Positions 1 through 9,949 of a stretch of 64,000 bases of DNA are shown piece after piece. Under the pieces are notes generated by a model. It was not told the DNA's origin, ran no database searches, and worked only from the letters and a program-made list of their open reading frames with translations. The stretch is from Catellatospora sichuanensis. GTDB lineage: Bacteria > Actinomycetota > Actinomycetes > Mycobacteriales > Micromonosporaceae. The DNA is taken from contig NZ_ML660192.1 in the NCBI RefSeq assembly GCF_007483665.1, positions 8,660 through 72,659 of the forward strand, in the 5' to 3' direction. Both the position numbers and the translations under genes were made by a program. Position 1 is the stretch's first letter, and every line of letters starts with the position of its first letter.

Positions 1-72
1 CCCCCCCCCCCCGCACCCCCCCCCCGCCCCCCCCGGCGGCCGGGGGCCCCCCCCCCCCCCCCCCCCCCCCCG
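1..72. other. Poly-C low-complexity contig end
   Basis: These bases are almost all C, broken by a few G and one A. No gene, hairpin or repeat unit can be read from them. The stretch lies just past the stop codon of the ileS gene. It looks like a sequencing or assembly artefact at a contig end rather than biological sequence, although a true homopolymer tract cannot be excluded. Confidence 0.7.
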
Positions 73-82
73 CGCCGGTGGG

Positions 83-3000
83 TCAGGATTCGCCGACGCG
101 GCGGACCGAGACCGTGACGGGCAGGTCAGCGCCGGCGTTCCCGCTGTATCCGGCCTCGACATAGCTCTGCAGCACGACCTCGTCGGCCAGCGTCTCCTGG
201 CTCAGGAAGTCGTGGTGCGAACGCACCGCGGACAGGATCTCGTCAGCGGAGCCGACCGCGAGGTGGATGTGATCGGAGACCTCGAACCCGGCTTCGCGAC
301 GAGCCTGCTGCACGAGCCGGATCACGTCCCGGGCGATGCCCTCTGCCTCCAGTTCCGGGGTGAGTGTCGTGTCCAGTGCGATGGTGGCGCCACGCTGCGT
401 CTCGACGATCCAGCCGCTGCGCGGCGCTTCGGTCACCAGAACCTCGTCGGGCACGAGTGCGATCTCCTCGCCGTCGACGGTGACCGTCGCGCCGCCGGTC
501 GAGCGAAGGCGCTGGACCAGCGCCACCGGGTCCGCCGCGTGGACCGCCGTGGCGACGAGCTGGGTCCGATTGCCGAACCGCTTGCCGAGGGCACGGAAGT
601 TGGCCTTCACCGTGACGTCCAGCAGCTCCCCGGTCGACGCCAGCGGCTCGAGGCTCTTGAGATTGAGCTCGGCGGCGATGTCGGCGTAGAGCTCGGAGGA
701 GAGCTGCTCGCCCGACGCGAGCCCGACGAACGCCCGCGCCAGCGGCTGGCGGATGCGCAGCCCGGCGGTCTTGCGCGCGGCCCGGCCTGCCTCCGTCAGC
801 GCCCGCGCGCTGCGTACCTGGTCCGACAGGGCGGAGTCGAGCAGTGTGGCGTCGTGCTCCGGCCAGGTGGTCAGGTGGACGGACTCCGGTAGCCGGGCGT
901 CGCCCGGCCGGATCACGCGGTGCCAGATCTCTTCGGTGATGAAGGGCGCGATCGGTGCGAGCACGCGGGTGAGCAGGCTGAGGCTCTCGTACAGGGTGGA
1001 CAGCGCGTCCTGGTCGCCCTGCCAGACCGCTGCCGGCTGCGGCGCACGTACCAGTTGGAAAGATCGTCGATGAACTCGGCGAGCTGGCGGCCCGCGCCGG
1101 CGGTGTCGTAGTTGTCCATCCTGTCCTGCACCGCGGCGAGCAGCCGCTGGCCCTCGGACAGGATCCACCGGTCCAGGAGCGTGCGCTGCGCCGGCGCAGT
1201 GGCGTGGTCGGGGTTCCATGCCGAGTGGCTGGCGTAGAGGCTGAAGAACGACGCGGTGTTCCAGTAGGTGAGCAGCACCTTGCGCGTGATGTCTTCGAGG
1301 ATGGACGGCCCGACGCGCCGCGCGGACCACGGCGAGCCGCTGCACGCCATGAACCAGCGCAGCGCGTCCGCGCCGTGCGAGTCCATGAGCGGGACGGGAG
1401 CCAGGATGTTGCCCAGGTGCTTGCTCATCTTGCGGCCGTCCTCGGCCATGATGTGGCCGAGGCAGACGACGTTCTCGTAGGAGGAGCGGTCGAAGACGAG
1501 CGTGCCCACCGCCATCATGGTGTAGAACCAGCCGCGTGTCTGGTCGATGGCCTCGCAGATGTACTGCGCGGGGTAGGAGCGTTCGAACTCCTCGACGCTG
1601 CCGGGCACGTGCGGGTAGCCGAGCGAGGCGAACGGCATGCAGCCGGAGTCGAACCAGGCGTCGATCACCTCGGGCACCCGGGTCGCCGTCTTCTGGCATT
1701 GCGGGCAGGGGAAGGTGATCTGATCGACGAACGGCCGGTGCGGATCGAGGCTGGACTGGTCCTGACCGGTCAGCTCGCCCAGACGCGCCCGGGAGGCGAC
1801 CGCCGTGACATGGCCGTCCGCGCACCGCCACAGCGGCAGCGGGGTGCCCCAGTAGCGCGATCGGGACAGGGCCCAGTCGACGTTGTTGTTCAGCCAGTCG
1901 CCGTACCTGCCGTGCTTGATGTGCTCGGGATACCAGGTCGTGGCTTCGTTCTCGCGGTCCAGGGCGTCGGCGATCTGCGTGGTGCGGATGTACCAGGCGA
2001 GCTGCGCGTAGTACATCAGCGGGGTGTGGCATCGCCAGCAGTGCGGGTACGGGTGCTCGAAGCGCTGTGAGCGGAACAGCAGGCCGCGTTGCTTGAGGTC
2101 GCTGGTGAGGATCGGGTCGGCGTCCTTGAAGAAGACTCCGCCCACCAGGCTGACGTCGGCGCGGAAGCGGCCGTCGGACTCGATGGGGTTCACCACGGGC
2201 AGGCCGTTGGCGCGGCACACGGCCAGGTCCTCGACGCCGAAGGCAGGGGCCTGGTGCACCAGACCCGTTCCGTCGGTGACCGTGACGTATTCCGCCGCGA
2301 CCACGACGTGCGCGTCCGGGATCTTGACCAGGTCGAACGGCGGCTCGTAGGACGTCCCGACCAGGTCGGCGCCGCTGATCGTGGCCAGGACCGCGGCGTC
2401 GGGGCCCAGCACCTGCTCCCGCAGCGCACCGGCGACCACGAACGTGCCCTTCGGCGTCCGGACGACCTCGTAGGCCACCTCGGGGTGCACCGCGACGGCG
2501 GTGTTGGACACCAGGGTCCACGGCGTGGTGGTCCAGATCAGCAAGTGGGCGTCGGCGACGCCGGCGATGGGTGCGGTGAGCGGGAAGCGGACGAAGACCG
2601 ACGGGTCGGCGACCGTCTCGTAGCCCTGGGCGACCTCGTGGTCGGACAGGGTGGTGCCGCAGCGGGTGCAGTAGGGTGCCACCCGGTAGTCCTCGGACAG
2701 CAGCCCATCGGTGTGGATCTTCGCGATCGCCCACCAGACGCTGTCGACGTACTCCGCCTTCATCGTCTCGTAGGCATGCTCGAGATCGATCCAGTAGCCC
2801 ATCCGCTCGGTCAGCTTCTCGAACTCGCCGACGTGCCGCAGCACCGAGTCGCGGCAGCGCTCGTTGAAGTCGGCCACCCCGAACCGCTCGATGTCCGGCT
2901 TGCCGGTCAGGCCGAGTTCCTTCTCGACCGCCAGTTCGACGGGCAGCCCGTGGCAGTCCCAGCCGGCCCGGCGCGGCACGGAGTACCCACGCATGGTCTT

Positions 3001-3231
3001 GTACCGGGGGAAGACGTCCTTGAAGACGCGCGCCTCGACGTGGTGGACGCCGGGTGCGCCGTTCGCGGTGGGCGGGCCTTCGTAGAACACCCAGCGCGGA
3101 CCGTTCTCGGTCTGGCGCAGGCTCCTGTCGAAGACGTCGTTGTCGGCCCACCATTTGATGATCTTGTGGTCCATCGCCGGTAGGTCCACCTGCGCAGGCA
3201 CCGGCTTGAACGGTGACGAGGTGTCGATCAT
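83..3231 (-). CDS. ileS: Isoleucyl-tRNA synthetase, with a single-base frameshift
   Basis: Class I aminoacyl-tRNA synthetase that charges tRNA-Ile with isoleucine in the cytoplasm, of the long (~1,045 aa) actinobacterial type. The first ~735 codons, read from the ATG at 3231, carry the HIGH-type motif (GAPGVHHVEAR, about residue 60), the editing-domain region and the KMSKS-type motif DGRKMSKHLGN. After DLSNWYVRRSR the frame is lost. The C-terminal third, from QGDQDALSTLYESL through the anticodon-binding domain to the stop at 83, continues in another frame. The switch is at about 1026, where the coding strand reads CGGTCTGG and the family would give CGGTTCTGG (RRFWQGD). One missing base restores the whole protein. 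A GAGGGAG Shine-Dalgarno lies about 12 bases before the ATG. Because the gene is essential, a sequencing error or a second ileS copy is more likely than true loss. Confidence 0.93.
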
Positions 3232-3450
3232 GACGGGTACCGCTCCCTCTTCGTCTCATGCGAGCAACAAAATTGCCCGCGGGGACGAAGGCGGGCTCTC
3301 ACCCGTTCCGCGGTACCACCCCGCTTGCGCCCGGCCGGCCGCCCGGACGCCTCTCATTGAGCCGCGATGACGTGCGGCAACCCCGTCCGGTTCTACTGAG
3401 CCCGTCAGGGCCGTTCTTCCGGAGGCTCCCCGGTGATGGCCGGATCAATG
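3232..3450 (-). promoter_or_regulatory. T-box riboswitch leader of ileS
   Basis: The coding-strand leader contains the hallmark T-box sequence GGGGTGGTACCGCGG (plus-strand positions about 3309-3323), which pairs with the free CCA end of uncharged tRNA. Upstream is the short Stem I region GCCATCACCGGGGAGCC followed by GGAAGAACGG, as in known actinobacterial ileS leaders. The likely isoleucine specifier codon ATC is the complement of 3435-3437. There is no U-run after the antiterminator region and the Shine-Dalgarno follows closely. By analogy with actinobacterial ileS leaders, control is therefore probably translational: uncharged tRNA-Ile frees the ribosome site. This is inferred from sequence, not from folding software. 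Confidence 0.9.
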
Positions 3451-4450
3451 CCAATGGGCGCCAGTATAGCGGCGCCCGCTGCCTGCACAGCGACGTACGC
3501 CCGGCCTCCCGGCAGCGAAGCCGGGCCGGGCGGGCCATCGGAGATCCAACGTGGCCGGGCCCGGAGCGCCCGCCTGACGTGAACAAACCGGCAGCCCGAG
3601 CGGTCGACATATAGCGATATGTCAGCGCTCCCGACGGGGCGGTCGAAAGGCACACACGATGTCGGCTGACGTTCTCACGCCACGATTCGGCGCGCCGCTC
3701 CCGGTCGCCATCGAGTGATGGCGCCAGCCGCCACGCCCTCCGTATAGGAACTCGTCCTGGGCACGGTGACAGACCATCACAGCGAGGCCGCGCCGGTGCA
3801 CGCGTACCGGATGGACGCCGGGACGGGATTCGGCGCGCTCGTCTGTGCCTACGGCGCATCGCCGCTGGAGGTTTGGACACCAGATCGATCAGATGCCCTT
3901 CCTCTATTTCGTCCACCGCGTGCCGGACCTTGCCGCGCCTCGAAGCCCTGCATATCGATCTTGCAGGCGAGGGGCCGCCGCCCCACGACATATCGGTCCA
4001 TCACGTCGTCAGGCGATGTACCGCGATCTCAACCGCGGCGCCAAGCGCGCCTCGGGACTCGCACGGACGTAGGCCACCAGAATCGGCCGGACCGCGAGGC
4101 TTGAGGTCTCGGCGGGCGGCTTGACGACGATGTCACCGCCCAGGTCGTGAAAGGCCCGATCCAGCACAGGCTCATCGCGGACGATCGTGTGACTCACAGA
4201 GTACGGCGTGTCGCTGAGCTGGTCGCGCATGACGCCCTTGTCAACCGCCGCAGCAACCGCTTCCGGGTCAGAGCCATGCCACCCGGGGTCACGGGCGAAC
4301 CGGGCAGCGACGGCACGGAAGTCATGGGGAAACGAAAGGACGGCACCGGGAGGATGGGGCCTCGTTGATGAAGTCTGGAATCTCTGGGGCTACATGAACC
4401 CCAACCACATGATCACGATGGCGAGTGATCTGCCACCTTTATGATCGTCG
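3451..4450. other. Intergenic region without a supportable gene
   Basis: No intact gene is convincing here. On the minus strand, about 4009-4340 reads as a coding-like stretch (contains ARFARDPGWHGSDPEAV and PVLDRAFHDLGGDIVVKPP) with no good start. Another minus-strand stretch near 3870-3935 reads RHAVDEIEEGHLIDLVSKPP. Both look like remnants of lost genes that I do not recognise. An A/T-rich inverted repeat GACATAT-AGCG-ATATGTC lies at 3606-3623 and could be an operator. Confidence 0.5.
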
Positions 4451-4491
4451 CGGTCGGGCGACGACGCGTAGGATCCGTCGTCGCCCGACCG
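4451..4491 (-). terminator. Strong hairpin terminator after the NACHT operon
   Basis: Perfect 16-bp inverted repeat (arms 4451-4466 and 4476-4491, loop of 9). It lies about 130 bases beyond the stop of the NACHT gene. No U-run follows, as is common for actinomycete terminators. It could act on either strand, but the only nearby transcription unit is the minus-strand operon. Confidence 0.7.
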
Positions 4492-4620
4492 GCCCGACTC
4501 GTCTCGCCAGACGGAGGGCACCTCTTGCGCCGATTATCGAGCCCCGCGTCGGCGACCGGAGATTCACCAGCCTTGCCGTGGTGCCTCCTGTATTGATCAG
4601 GTCATCTTGCGGAAGCCGCA

Positions 4621-7176
4621 CTAGCCTGAAGATCGCGCGGCGAACGCAAGCGAGTCTCCTGACTCCAGGAGACGACGTCCACCGAGCCACAGCAGGCCGG
4701 CGCGTCTGATACGGCCAAGATCGCGAGTGCGCCGTTGCCCCAATCCATACAGTCTGCGGTACGCGCGCCAGATTGACGTCAGGCCGGCAGTTGTCAGGAC
4801 GAGGCTTGTGGCCAGCAATGTAAGCACTACAGAATAAGCTGTCGCCACGAGCGGGGATTCCACGATCGATTGCTGGGTGACGGGCATGAAGGTAAACAAC
4901 CCGATTGTCGCCGCCGCTGGCACCCCGAGCGCGAGTGCGGCATGCAACCAGGCCCTCCGTACCATCCGCACCGGAGCATCGAGATAACGCAAGACGCTCA
5001 AAAACGGCGCATCGAGCGCCGCCAATGTTTGGTCAGCGTTCACCGATGCCGTAACGCACGCCTCGAGCATCGACAGTTTGCCGCTCGAGGACTGCTCTAT
5101 AAGCCACTGGCTGGATCTCGGGTATGCGAGATCGCCGCTCAACAGTTGCGGCGGGGCTTCAGTCGCATGGAGCTTCTCGGCGATGAGTGAGCGCCTCAGT
5201 GCAGCCTCCGCCAGAACTTGTGCCCATGATTCCACATCAGCGGTACCTGCAACCTCGATCGCGAGTGCCAAGAAGGCCGGCGTCTCGCATGCCTGCACCA
5301 CGAGGTCAGGCGCGTCGACCGCGAGGTTGACGTTGCAGGCGGCGGCAAGCCTGTACGCACCGATCGCATCCTGGGCGGCGTACGTCGAGAACAATTGAAC
5401 CAGCCGCACTCGATCATTGGCCGCGAGATTGCTGAACAGCGAGTCCAACGAGATGGTGGTCACGCGTCCTCCGGCCACCTCATCGCTGTGCGCTTTTGCG
5501 GCATCACCCACCACGACCTGGAACAGGTGCAAGCGGTCAAGCCACTCACGATCCCAGCGCTGGGAATCGGCTTCTATCAGGAAACGGGACTCAGCGGCGG
5601 CATATTCGAGCCACTTCGGATGGTGATATCGTTGAGTTTCGAGAAGGCATCGTCCGAAAACCGGCATGTCACCGAGGTCGAACACGTCATTAAGTGCTTT
5701 CGCTCGACTGCCTTTGTGCGTAAGGGCAACCGCGAAAGGGAAGATGTTGGAAAGTCGCATCCGCAGATTCGGGTCGCCGCTGGAAGCGAATCCCCGTTGG
5801 CTACTAACTATATGGTTCCAACCGTCTTCGACGCCCTCGGCGGCCTCGATAGCAGCGAGATATTCACATATCGTCAAGTGAATGAATCGGAAGGTTTCCG
5901 AATCGCGCTCTTCCTGGATCAACCCCGTGGCCTTGGCCAGCTCCCGAAGCGTGGCCTCCGCCTCCTGCAATTCAGTACCGGCGATATCGGCGGTCACCTC
6001 CACTGCCCGTTTCCAGTTGAGTTGATTGGGAGTCTGCTCTGGATCCAGCAGATTCTCTAGCGCCAGCTTGCCAAACAGAGTCTCCCTGATCTCTGCCTTA
6101 ATCATACGCGCATCGGCGTCACCCACCTGACGTGCACGTCGATTGATTATCAGCTCCCGAACGATCTCCCGGTAAAAGCTCGAACGCGTGTCTGGGAGTA
6201 CCGCACTATCGATGTTCTGGTAGTTCGCCACATACATGGACAGAATCAGCGGATTGCTGCAGATCTCGCGGAGAGTGGTACGTTGGCCCAACTCCGCGTA
6301 GACGTGATTTGCCAGCCGGTTGCCTTCCTGGTCGTCCTTGTACCATCGGACCAGAAAGTCATAGATGTCCGCAGGCGTGAACGGCTGGATCTTGAGCGCT
6401 ACCGGAAAATGCTCCTTTAAGTCGTCTTGCGTCCTCCGCTGCACGTGGAACTGAGTGCGTAGCGTTAGGACCACTTTGTTATGTGGACCTTTCATAGCGA
6501 GCAGCGCACTGAGCCCGTTGATCGCGCCAACGGTCCGCTCGTATGCCGATCTCCTGACTTCGTCCAAGCCGTCCAGCAAGACGAGAAGGCCGCTACTCCG
6601 TGAGCTGAGATCGAAGAAGTCCTCCATCTTGTGGCCCGTGTGTCCCGTGACGTAGGCATTGAGGTACTCCCACAGCCATTCGCCTCGGTCACCATCGTCT
6701 TCCAGGTCCTCGGGCATCCGAAGATCCCGCAGGTGGACATGAATAGGCAGCAGACTCCTTGTAGGTTGCTCGATACTCTTGCGGCAGGCCTCGCGAAGCA
6801 GTCGAGTCACCAGGGAGGACTTGCCTGACCCCGGATCACCGTGAATGAGGAGGCGCGGTCCTGCTTCCAGCACGGTCTCGCTGGTGTGCGTCGATTGCCG
6901 TGCGCCACGCCTCAGGCGCATGGCGACGAACAGTTGATCAATATCGCGAGACTCCTCGCGAAGGCCTGGAATCCGCACCGTTCCAGTGCTGCCGAGCTGA
7001 GCCTGACAATAAGATCGCATGTTCGTGGTCGCTCGAACGATCCGCCTGACACGGCTGCTGAATATCCACACCACCGCATCGGCGGCATCGATGGCGTGCT
7101 TACGCAGTATGCTGCGTATCCCGAGAAGCACTGTAGCCAGAACGGGGCCGGCCAGCGCTGCGAGATAGCCCGTCAT
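4621..7176 (-). CDS. Membrane-associated NACHT-type NTPase
   Basis: 851-residue STAND-class P-loop NTPase. Hydrophobic segment at about 5-20. Walker A GDPGSGKS at 113-120. NACHT-type Walker B LLVLLDGLDEV at about 197-207, with the small residue followed by acidic pair typical of NACHT. Helical region with FIHLTICEYLAA, resembling the winged-helix end of NACHT modules. C-terminal part is unassigned and has two or three hydrophobic segments (about 740-800) followed by a basic tail. Last gene of a three-gene unit; its Shine-Dalgarno (TAGGAG) overlaps the stop of the vWA gene. Family members act as signal-regulated switches in conflict and defence systems. What it senses is unknown, and there is no recognisable effector domain, so a membrane-perturbing effector is conceivable. 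The gene is more A/T-rich than its surroundings. Confidence 0.85.
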   Translation of the reverse strand: MTGYLAALAGPVLATVLLGIRSILRKHAIDAADAVVWIFSSRVRRIVRATTNMRSYCQAQLGSTGTVRIPGLREESRDIDQLFVAMRLRRGARQSTHTSETVLEAGPRLLIHGDPGSGKSSLVTRLLREACRKSIEQPTRSLLPIHVHLRDLRMPEDLEDDGDRGEWLWEYLNAYVTGHTGHKMEDFFDLSSRSSGLLVLLDGLDEVRRSAYERTVGAINGLSALLAMKGPHNKVVLTLRTQFHVQRRTQDDLKEHFPVALKIQPFTPADIYDFLVRWYKDDQEGNRLANHVYAELGQRTTLREICSNPLILSMYVANYQNIDSAVLPDTRSSFYREIVRELIINRRARQVGDADARMIKAEIRETLFGKLALENLLDPEQTPNQLNWKRAVEVTADIAGTELQEAEATLRELAKATGLIQEERDSETFRFIHLTICEYLAAIEAAEGVEDGWNHIVSSQRGFASSGDPNLRMRLSNIFPFAVALTHKGSRAKALNDVFDLGDMPVFGRCLLETQRYHHPKWLEYAAAESRFLIEADSQRWDREWLDRLHLFQVVVGDAAKAHSDEVAGGRVTTISLDSLFSNLAANDRVRLVQLFSTYAAQDAIGAYRLAAACNVNLAVDAPDLVVQACETPAFLALAIEVAGTADVESWAQVLAEAALRRSLIAEKLHATEAPPQLLSGDLAYPRSSQWLIEQSSSGKLSMLEACVTASVNADQTLAALDAPFLSVLRYLDAPVRMVRRAWLHAALALGVPAAATIGLFTFMPVTQQSIVESPLVATAYSVVLTLLATSLVLTTAGLTSIWRAYRRLYGLGQRRTRDLGRIRRAGLLWLGGRRLLESGDSLAFAARSSG

Positions 7177-7187
7177 GTCCAGTACTC

Positions 7188-8750
7188 CTATCGCTGACTT
7201 CTGATTAGGTCACGCATGTTCGGGGGCTGGATGTCTGCATCCCACCTGAACTCGACGCCGTTGATGATTACGGAACTGTTCGGCTCGCACTCGGCGATGA
7301 CACGGCGCTTGCCGTCCCTGGTCGGCGAGAATGTGATCTCCAACAGGTCGAGTCTGGGTCGGATCCCGGGTTTGCGAGTCCCGCGAATCACAGCGGTTCC
7401 GGGCAGAGAGGCCAAATGTCTGCCCGAGCCAGGCACGCGGATTTTGCGCCCCTCGAGGTAAACCTCTCCGAAGCTGCTCGTGCTCTCACCGGCACCGCCG
7501 GCCTTCAGCCTGCCAATCAATTTGGGGCGCCGCCTGAAAAGTATCAAAAGTGCCAAGGTGATGACGATCGCCAACCCGGTGCCGATACCCCATATACGAG
7601 GGTGTCCGAGTTCAACGGATCCACGAACCATCTGGCTCGCATCGTCAAGGTGCCAATTCTTTGAAACACCCAGACTCTCGACCTCCGAAAGATAGGGAGA
7701 GTCGAACCTACCGGTGATCTCGAGGGTCTCGTTGATCGTTTCAATGTCAGACGGCGCCATCGAAGCGGGTCCAGCAGGCCACTCCAGGGTTACATCAATT
7801 GTCTCGGACGCGTTGGGTTGTAGGGTCAACCGGTCGGCACTCGGGTAGGCAGCAGCTTTCCCGCCCGTGACGGTAATTCGTAGTTCGTGTACCGTGATGG
7901 GGAGGTATTTGGACCGGTTCCTGAAAATGACCGGAAAGACGTTGCGCCCCATCCGAATATTGTCAAGTACTTCATCTCTCGGCCAGCTTACGCTAACGAC
8001 TCCATCAGCCTCCTCCAGCAGAAGGGAGCGCGCCATGCTGTCACGTGTCGTGGCAACCAGCCTCTGCGCATAGCCCGGCGATTTGACTGCGAAGTCTGCG
8101 GCATCAGGAATGACCGACCTCATCAATGCGGCGTCAGAATTCGCGCGCAGTCCGGCATAAAATGCAAGCAAGCGGCCGGCGCCAAGAGCTTCGGCGCGTG
8201 AACGCAACTCGTCCCACTTGCGACCGTCCCGGAACGGGTACTTGCTTTCTGGTAGCGGCAGGTGCAGCGAGTCCGTGATAAGCAGGAGCGTCGTCGCTGC
8301 AGCGTCGTCGTCGGCTTCAGCGGCGGTGATCGCCTGGTCGATGGCCAGTCCGAGGTTCACGTCGTTGCTGCCGTCAGCAGACTTAGGCAAGCCTCTCAGC
8401 GCGAGATCGGGGGAATCTCCCAACGGGCCCTGTCGTCCAACGCTTGGCTTGTCGGAGAACGTGATAATGGTGACGTGGTCTTCGGGTGTCATGAAAGCCA
8501 GTGTGTGTCGCATGATGCCGATCGCACGTTCGTACAGATTTCCGAGCTGCCTGTCGTGCATGGAATGCGAGACGTCAAGAAGGAAGACGTAGTGGGCGCG
8601 CTTGTTGGCTGCCTTGAGCGACTCACACACCTGCTTGCATGTATCAACGGCGGACGCTATGGCGGTGTCGCCTGCACGGAGGTTGGCGAACGCGGCCAGC
8701 AGCAATGCAAGAACGGCTGCGACGAGGCGGCGTATCGGCTGCCTGATCAT
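7188..8750 (-). CDS. Secreted/membrane-anchored vWA-domain protein
   Basis: 520 residues. N-terminal signal peptide or anchor (about 8-25). von Willebrand A domain about 50-240 with the metal-site motif DVSHS (about 59-63) and LLITDS further on. An all-beta region follows, then one membrane span at about 395-413 (GTGLAIVITLALLILF) followed by RRRP. The remaining ~105 residues would be cytoplasmic and look beta-rich. vWA domains bind protein partners through a divalent metal. Start overlaps the stop of the preceding gene (ATGA), and the next gene starts 11 bases after its stop, so all three are co-transcribed. Probably links an exported or surface event to the cytoplasmic NTPases; this role is inference. 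Confidence 0.85.
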   Translation of the reverse strand: MIRQPIRRLVAAVLALLLAAFANLRAGDTAIASAVDTCKQVCESLKAANKRAHYVFLLDVSHSMHDRQLGNLYERAIGIMRHTLAFMTPEDHVTIITFSDKPSVGRQGPLGDSPDLALRGLPKSADGSNDVNLGLAIDQAITAAEADDDAAATTLLLITDSLHLPLPESKYPFRDGRKWDELRSRAEALGAGRLLAFYAGLRANSDAALMRSVIPDAADFAVKSPGYAQRLVATTRDSMARSLLLEEADGVVSVSWPRDEVLDNIRMGRNVFPVIFRNRSKYLPITVHELRITVTGGKAAAYPSADRLTLQPNASETIDVTLEWPAGPASMAPSDIETINETLEITGRFDSPYLSEVESLGVSKNWHLDDASQMVRGSVELGHPRIWGIGTGLAIVITLALLILFRRRPKLIGRLKAGGAGESTSSFGEVYLEGRKIRVPGSGRHLASLPGTAVIRGTRKPGIRPRLDLLEITFSPTRDGKRRVIAECEPNSSVIINGVEFRWDADIQPPNMRDLIRSQR

Positions 8751-9637
8751 GGACGGCGACCTCTCGTGAGTCGAGCCGTTCGGCTGGAGCGCTGTGCTGC
8801 GCGATGGATTCGGATGATCGGTTCAAGGACGTTGATTGGCAGCGGTGGTTGCCAGTCACCTTGGTCCGCAGGTGACGAAACACCAAGTAGTCGGACAGGA
8901 TCGAAATTCTCGTTCGCGATGAGCGGAAAGCCCCGAGCCGACGACGCGTGATAACTCACGCGATCATCGACGAACTTCTGCTGTACCAACTTTGGAACAT
9001 CGAATTCTGTGCTGGCAGACAAACTTCGAAGCAGACCCAGGGCATCACGGTCGAGTATGCACGGCAATCGACGTCCTGTTGGGGCCTGATTCAGCCAACG
9101 CCCGTCGATCGCGTGGCGCAGCACATCCAACCGATCAAAGTCCAGTGTGATCACCGCGAGGGGATGTGGCAGCCTGCTGCGCACCAACCTGGCGCCGCAC
9201 GCAGCCATAGCCTCGGCAGTTAGCAAGCGAAAAGCCTCCCTGCTCTGCGCGGCATCGTCGCCTAGCTCGTAGAGCATCACCAGCGCATCGGCATTAGCGA
9301 TTGCCTCGGCCGTCGGCTCATCGAAGGGCTCGCTGGAAAGCGCCGCCGTATCCACTGCGGTTAGGTCGAATGCTGTACGGCCGCGCCATAGGAGCCTTCG
9401 GACTTCACCGTGCACTCGCCACGTCATCGTTTCAGTCGCCAAGGGCACCGGTTTGCGGTCGCTCAGGGCCGCGGAGGCAGTCACCAACCACCTTGTCGCC
9501 TCCGGCGACCTACCCTCGATGTTCCAGATACCGGATTCGCTAGGGCCTTCCTCTGTCGCCAGTTGAATTGCTGCAAGGTACCTGCTCCGTGCCTCATCGG
9601 AGCCTCCCCAGAGGGCGATGCGCGGCGGTCGCTTCAT
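8747..9637 (-). CDS. Degenerate P-loop GTPase-like protein
   Basis: 296 residues. The start reads PRIALWGGSDEARSRYLAAIQ, which matches the beta1/P-loop region of GTPases that sit beside vWA genes in actinomycetes (family form IALWGxxGSGKTT). Here the Gly-Lys-Ser/Thr of the loop is replaced by SDEARS, so nucleotide binding is doubtful. A later strand, VRRLLWRGRTAFDLTAVDTA, fits the switch II strand, and ANADALVMLYEL fits the following strand. First gene of the operon, with AGGACT six bases before the ATG. I assign it as a GTPase-like, probably inactive, regulator. The exact family is uncertain. Confidence 0.6.
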   Translation of the reverse strand: MKRPPRIALWGGSDEARSRYLAAIQLATEEGPSESGIWNIEGRSPEATRWLVTASAALSDRKPVPLATETMTWRVHGEVRRLLWRGRTAFDLTAVDTAALSSEPFDEPTAEAIANADALVMLYELGDDAAQSREAFRLLTAEAMAACGARLVRSRLPHPLAVITLDFDRLDVLRHAIDGRWLNQAPTGRRLPCILDRDALGLLRSLSASTEFDVPKLVQQKFVDDRVSYHASSARGFPLIANENFDPVRLLGVSSPADQGDWQPPLPINVLEPIIRIHRAAQRSSRTARLTRGRRP

Positions 9638-9949
9638 CTGACAGTCCTAACAAGCGCTTATCGGCTACGGCGAATCTAGTTACATCGCAAGGAATCGAGA
9701 TCCGTCACCGGGTTCGGGCATTTCGACGATCAGCCGATGAGGTCGAACCGGTTTCCAAATCCGACCGGCATTAGGGCAGCAGCATTTGGCCGAGGCAGCC
9801 TGAACCCTTCACTGAGCTGAGCGAATGCCGAATCGGGCGACCGTGGAGACGCAGCGCCGCCGCCGCGATGTCGACGTCTGTTGGGGACGCGCAGGGCGTC
9901 CACGTGGTAGCCGCTGTGAAGTGCCCCCTGAGGCCGCACGCCTCCTGAC
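9638..9949. other. Intergenic, possible gene remnant
   Basis: Contains the upstream region of the minus-strand operon. On the minus strand, 9730-9835 reads like the C-terminal end of an unrecognised protein (PNAAALMPVGFGNRF before a stop), but no upstream part is intact. No other feature seen. Confidence 0.4.

Noticed and set aside
1204-3183. Long plus-strand open frames across ileS
   Set aside because: Antisense to the tRNA synthetase, no domains, no ribosome sites.
83-3259. Single 1,058-codon minus-strand frame as the ileS gene
   Set aside because: Its first two thirds are Arg-rich nonsense; only its last third is ileS. The true protein joins this end to the N-terminal part read from 3231.
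3480-4450. tRNA gene or attachment site next to the NACHT operon
   Set aside because: No cloverleaf-like sequence, CCA end or direct repeat could be found by eye.
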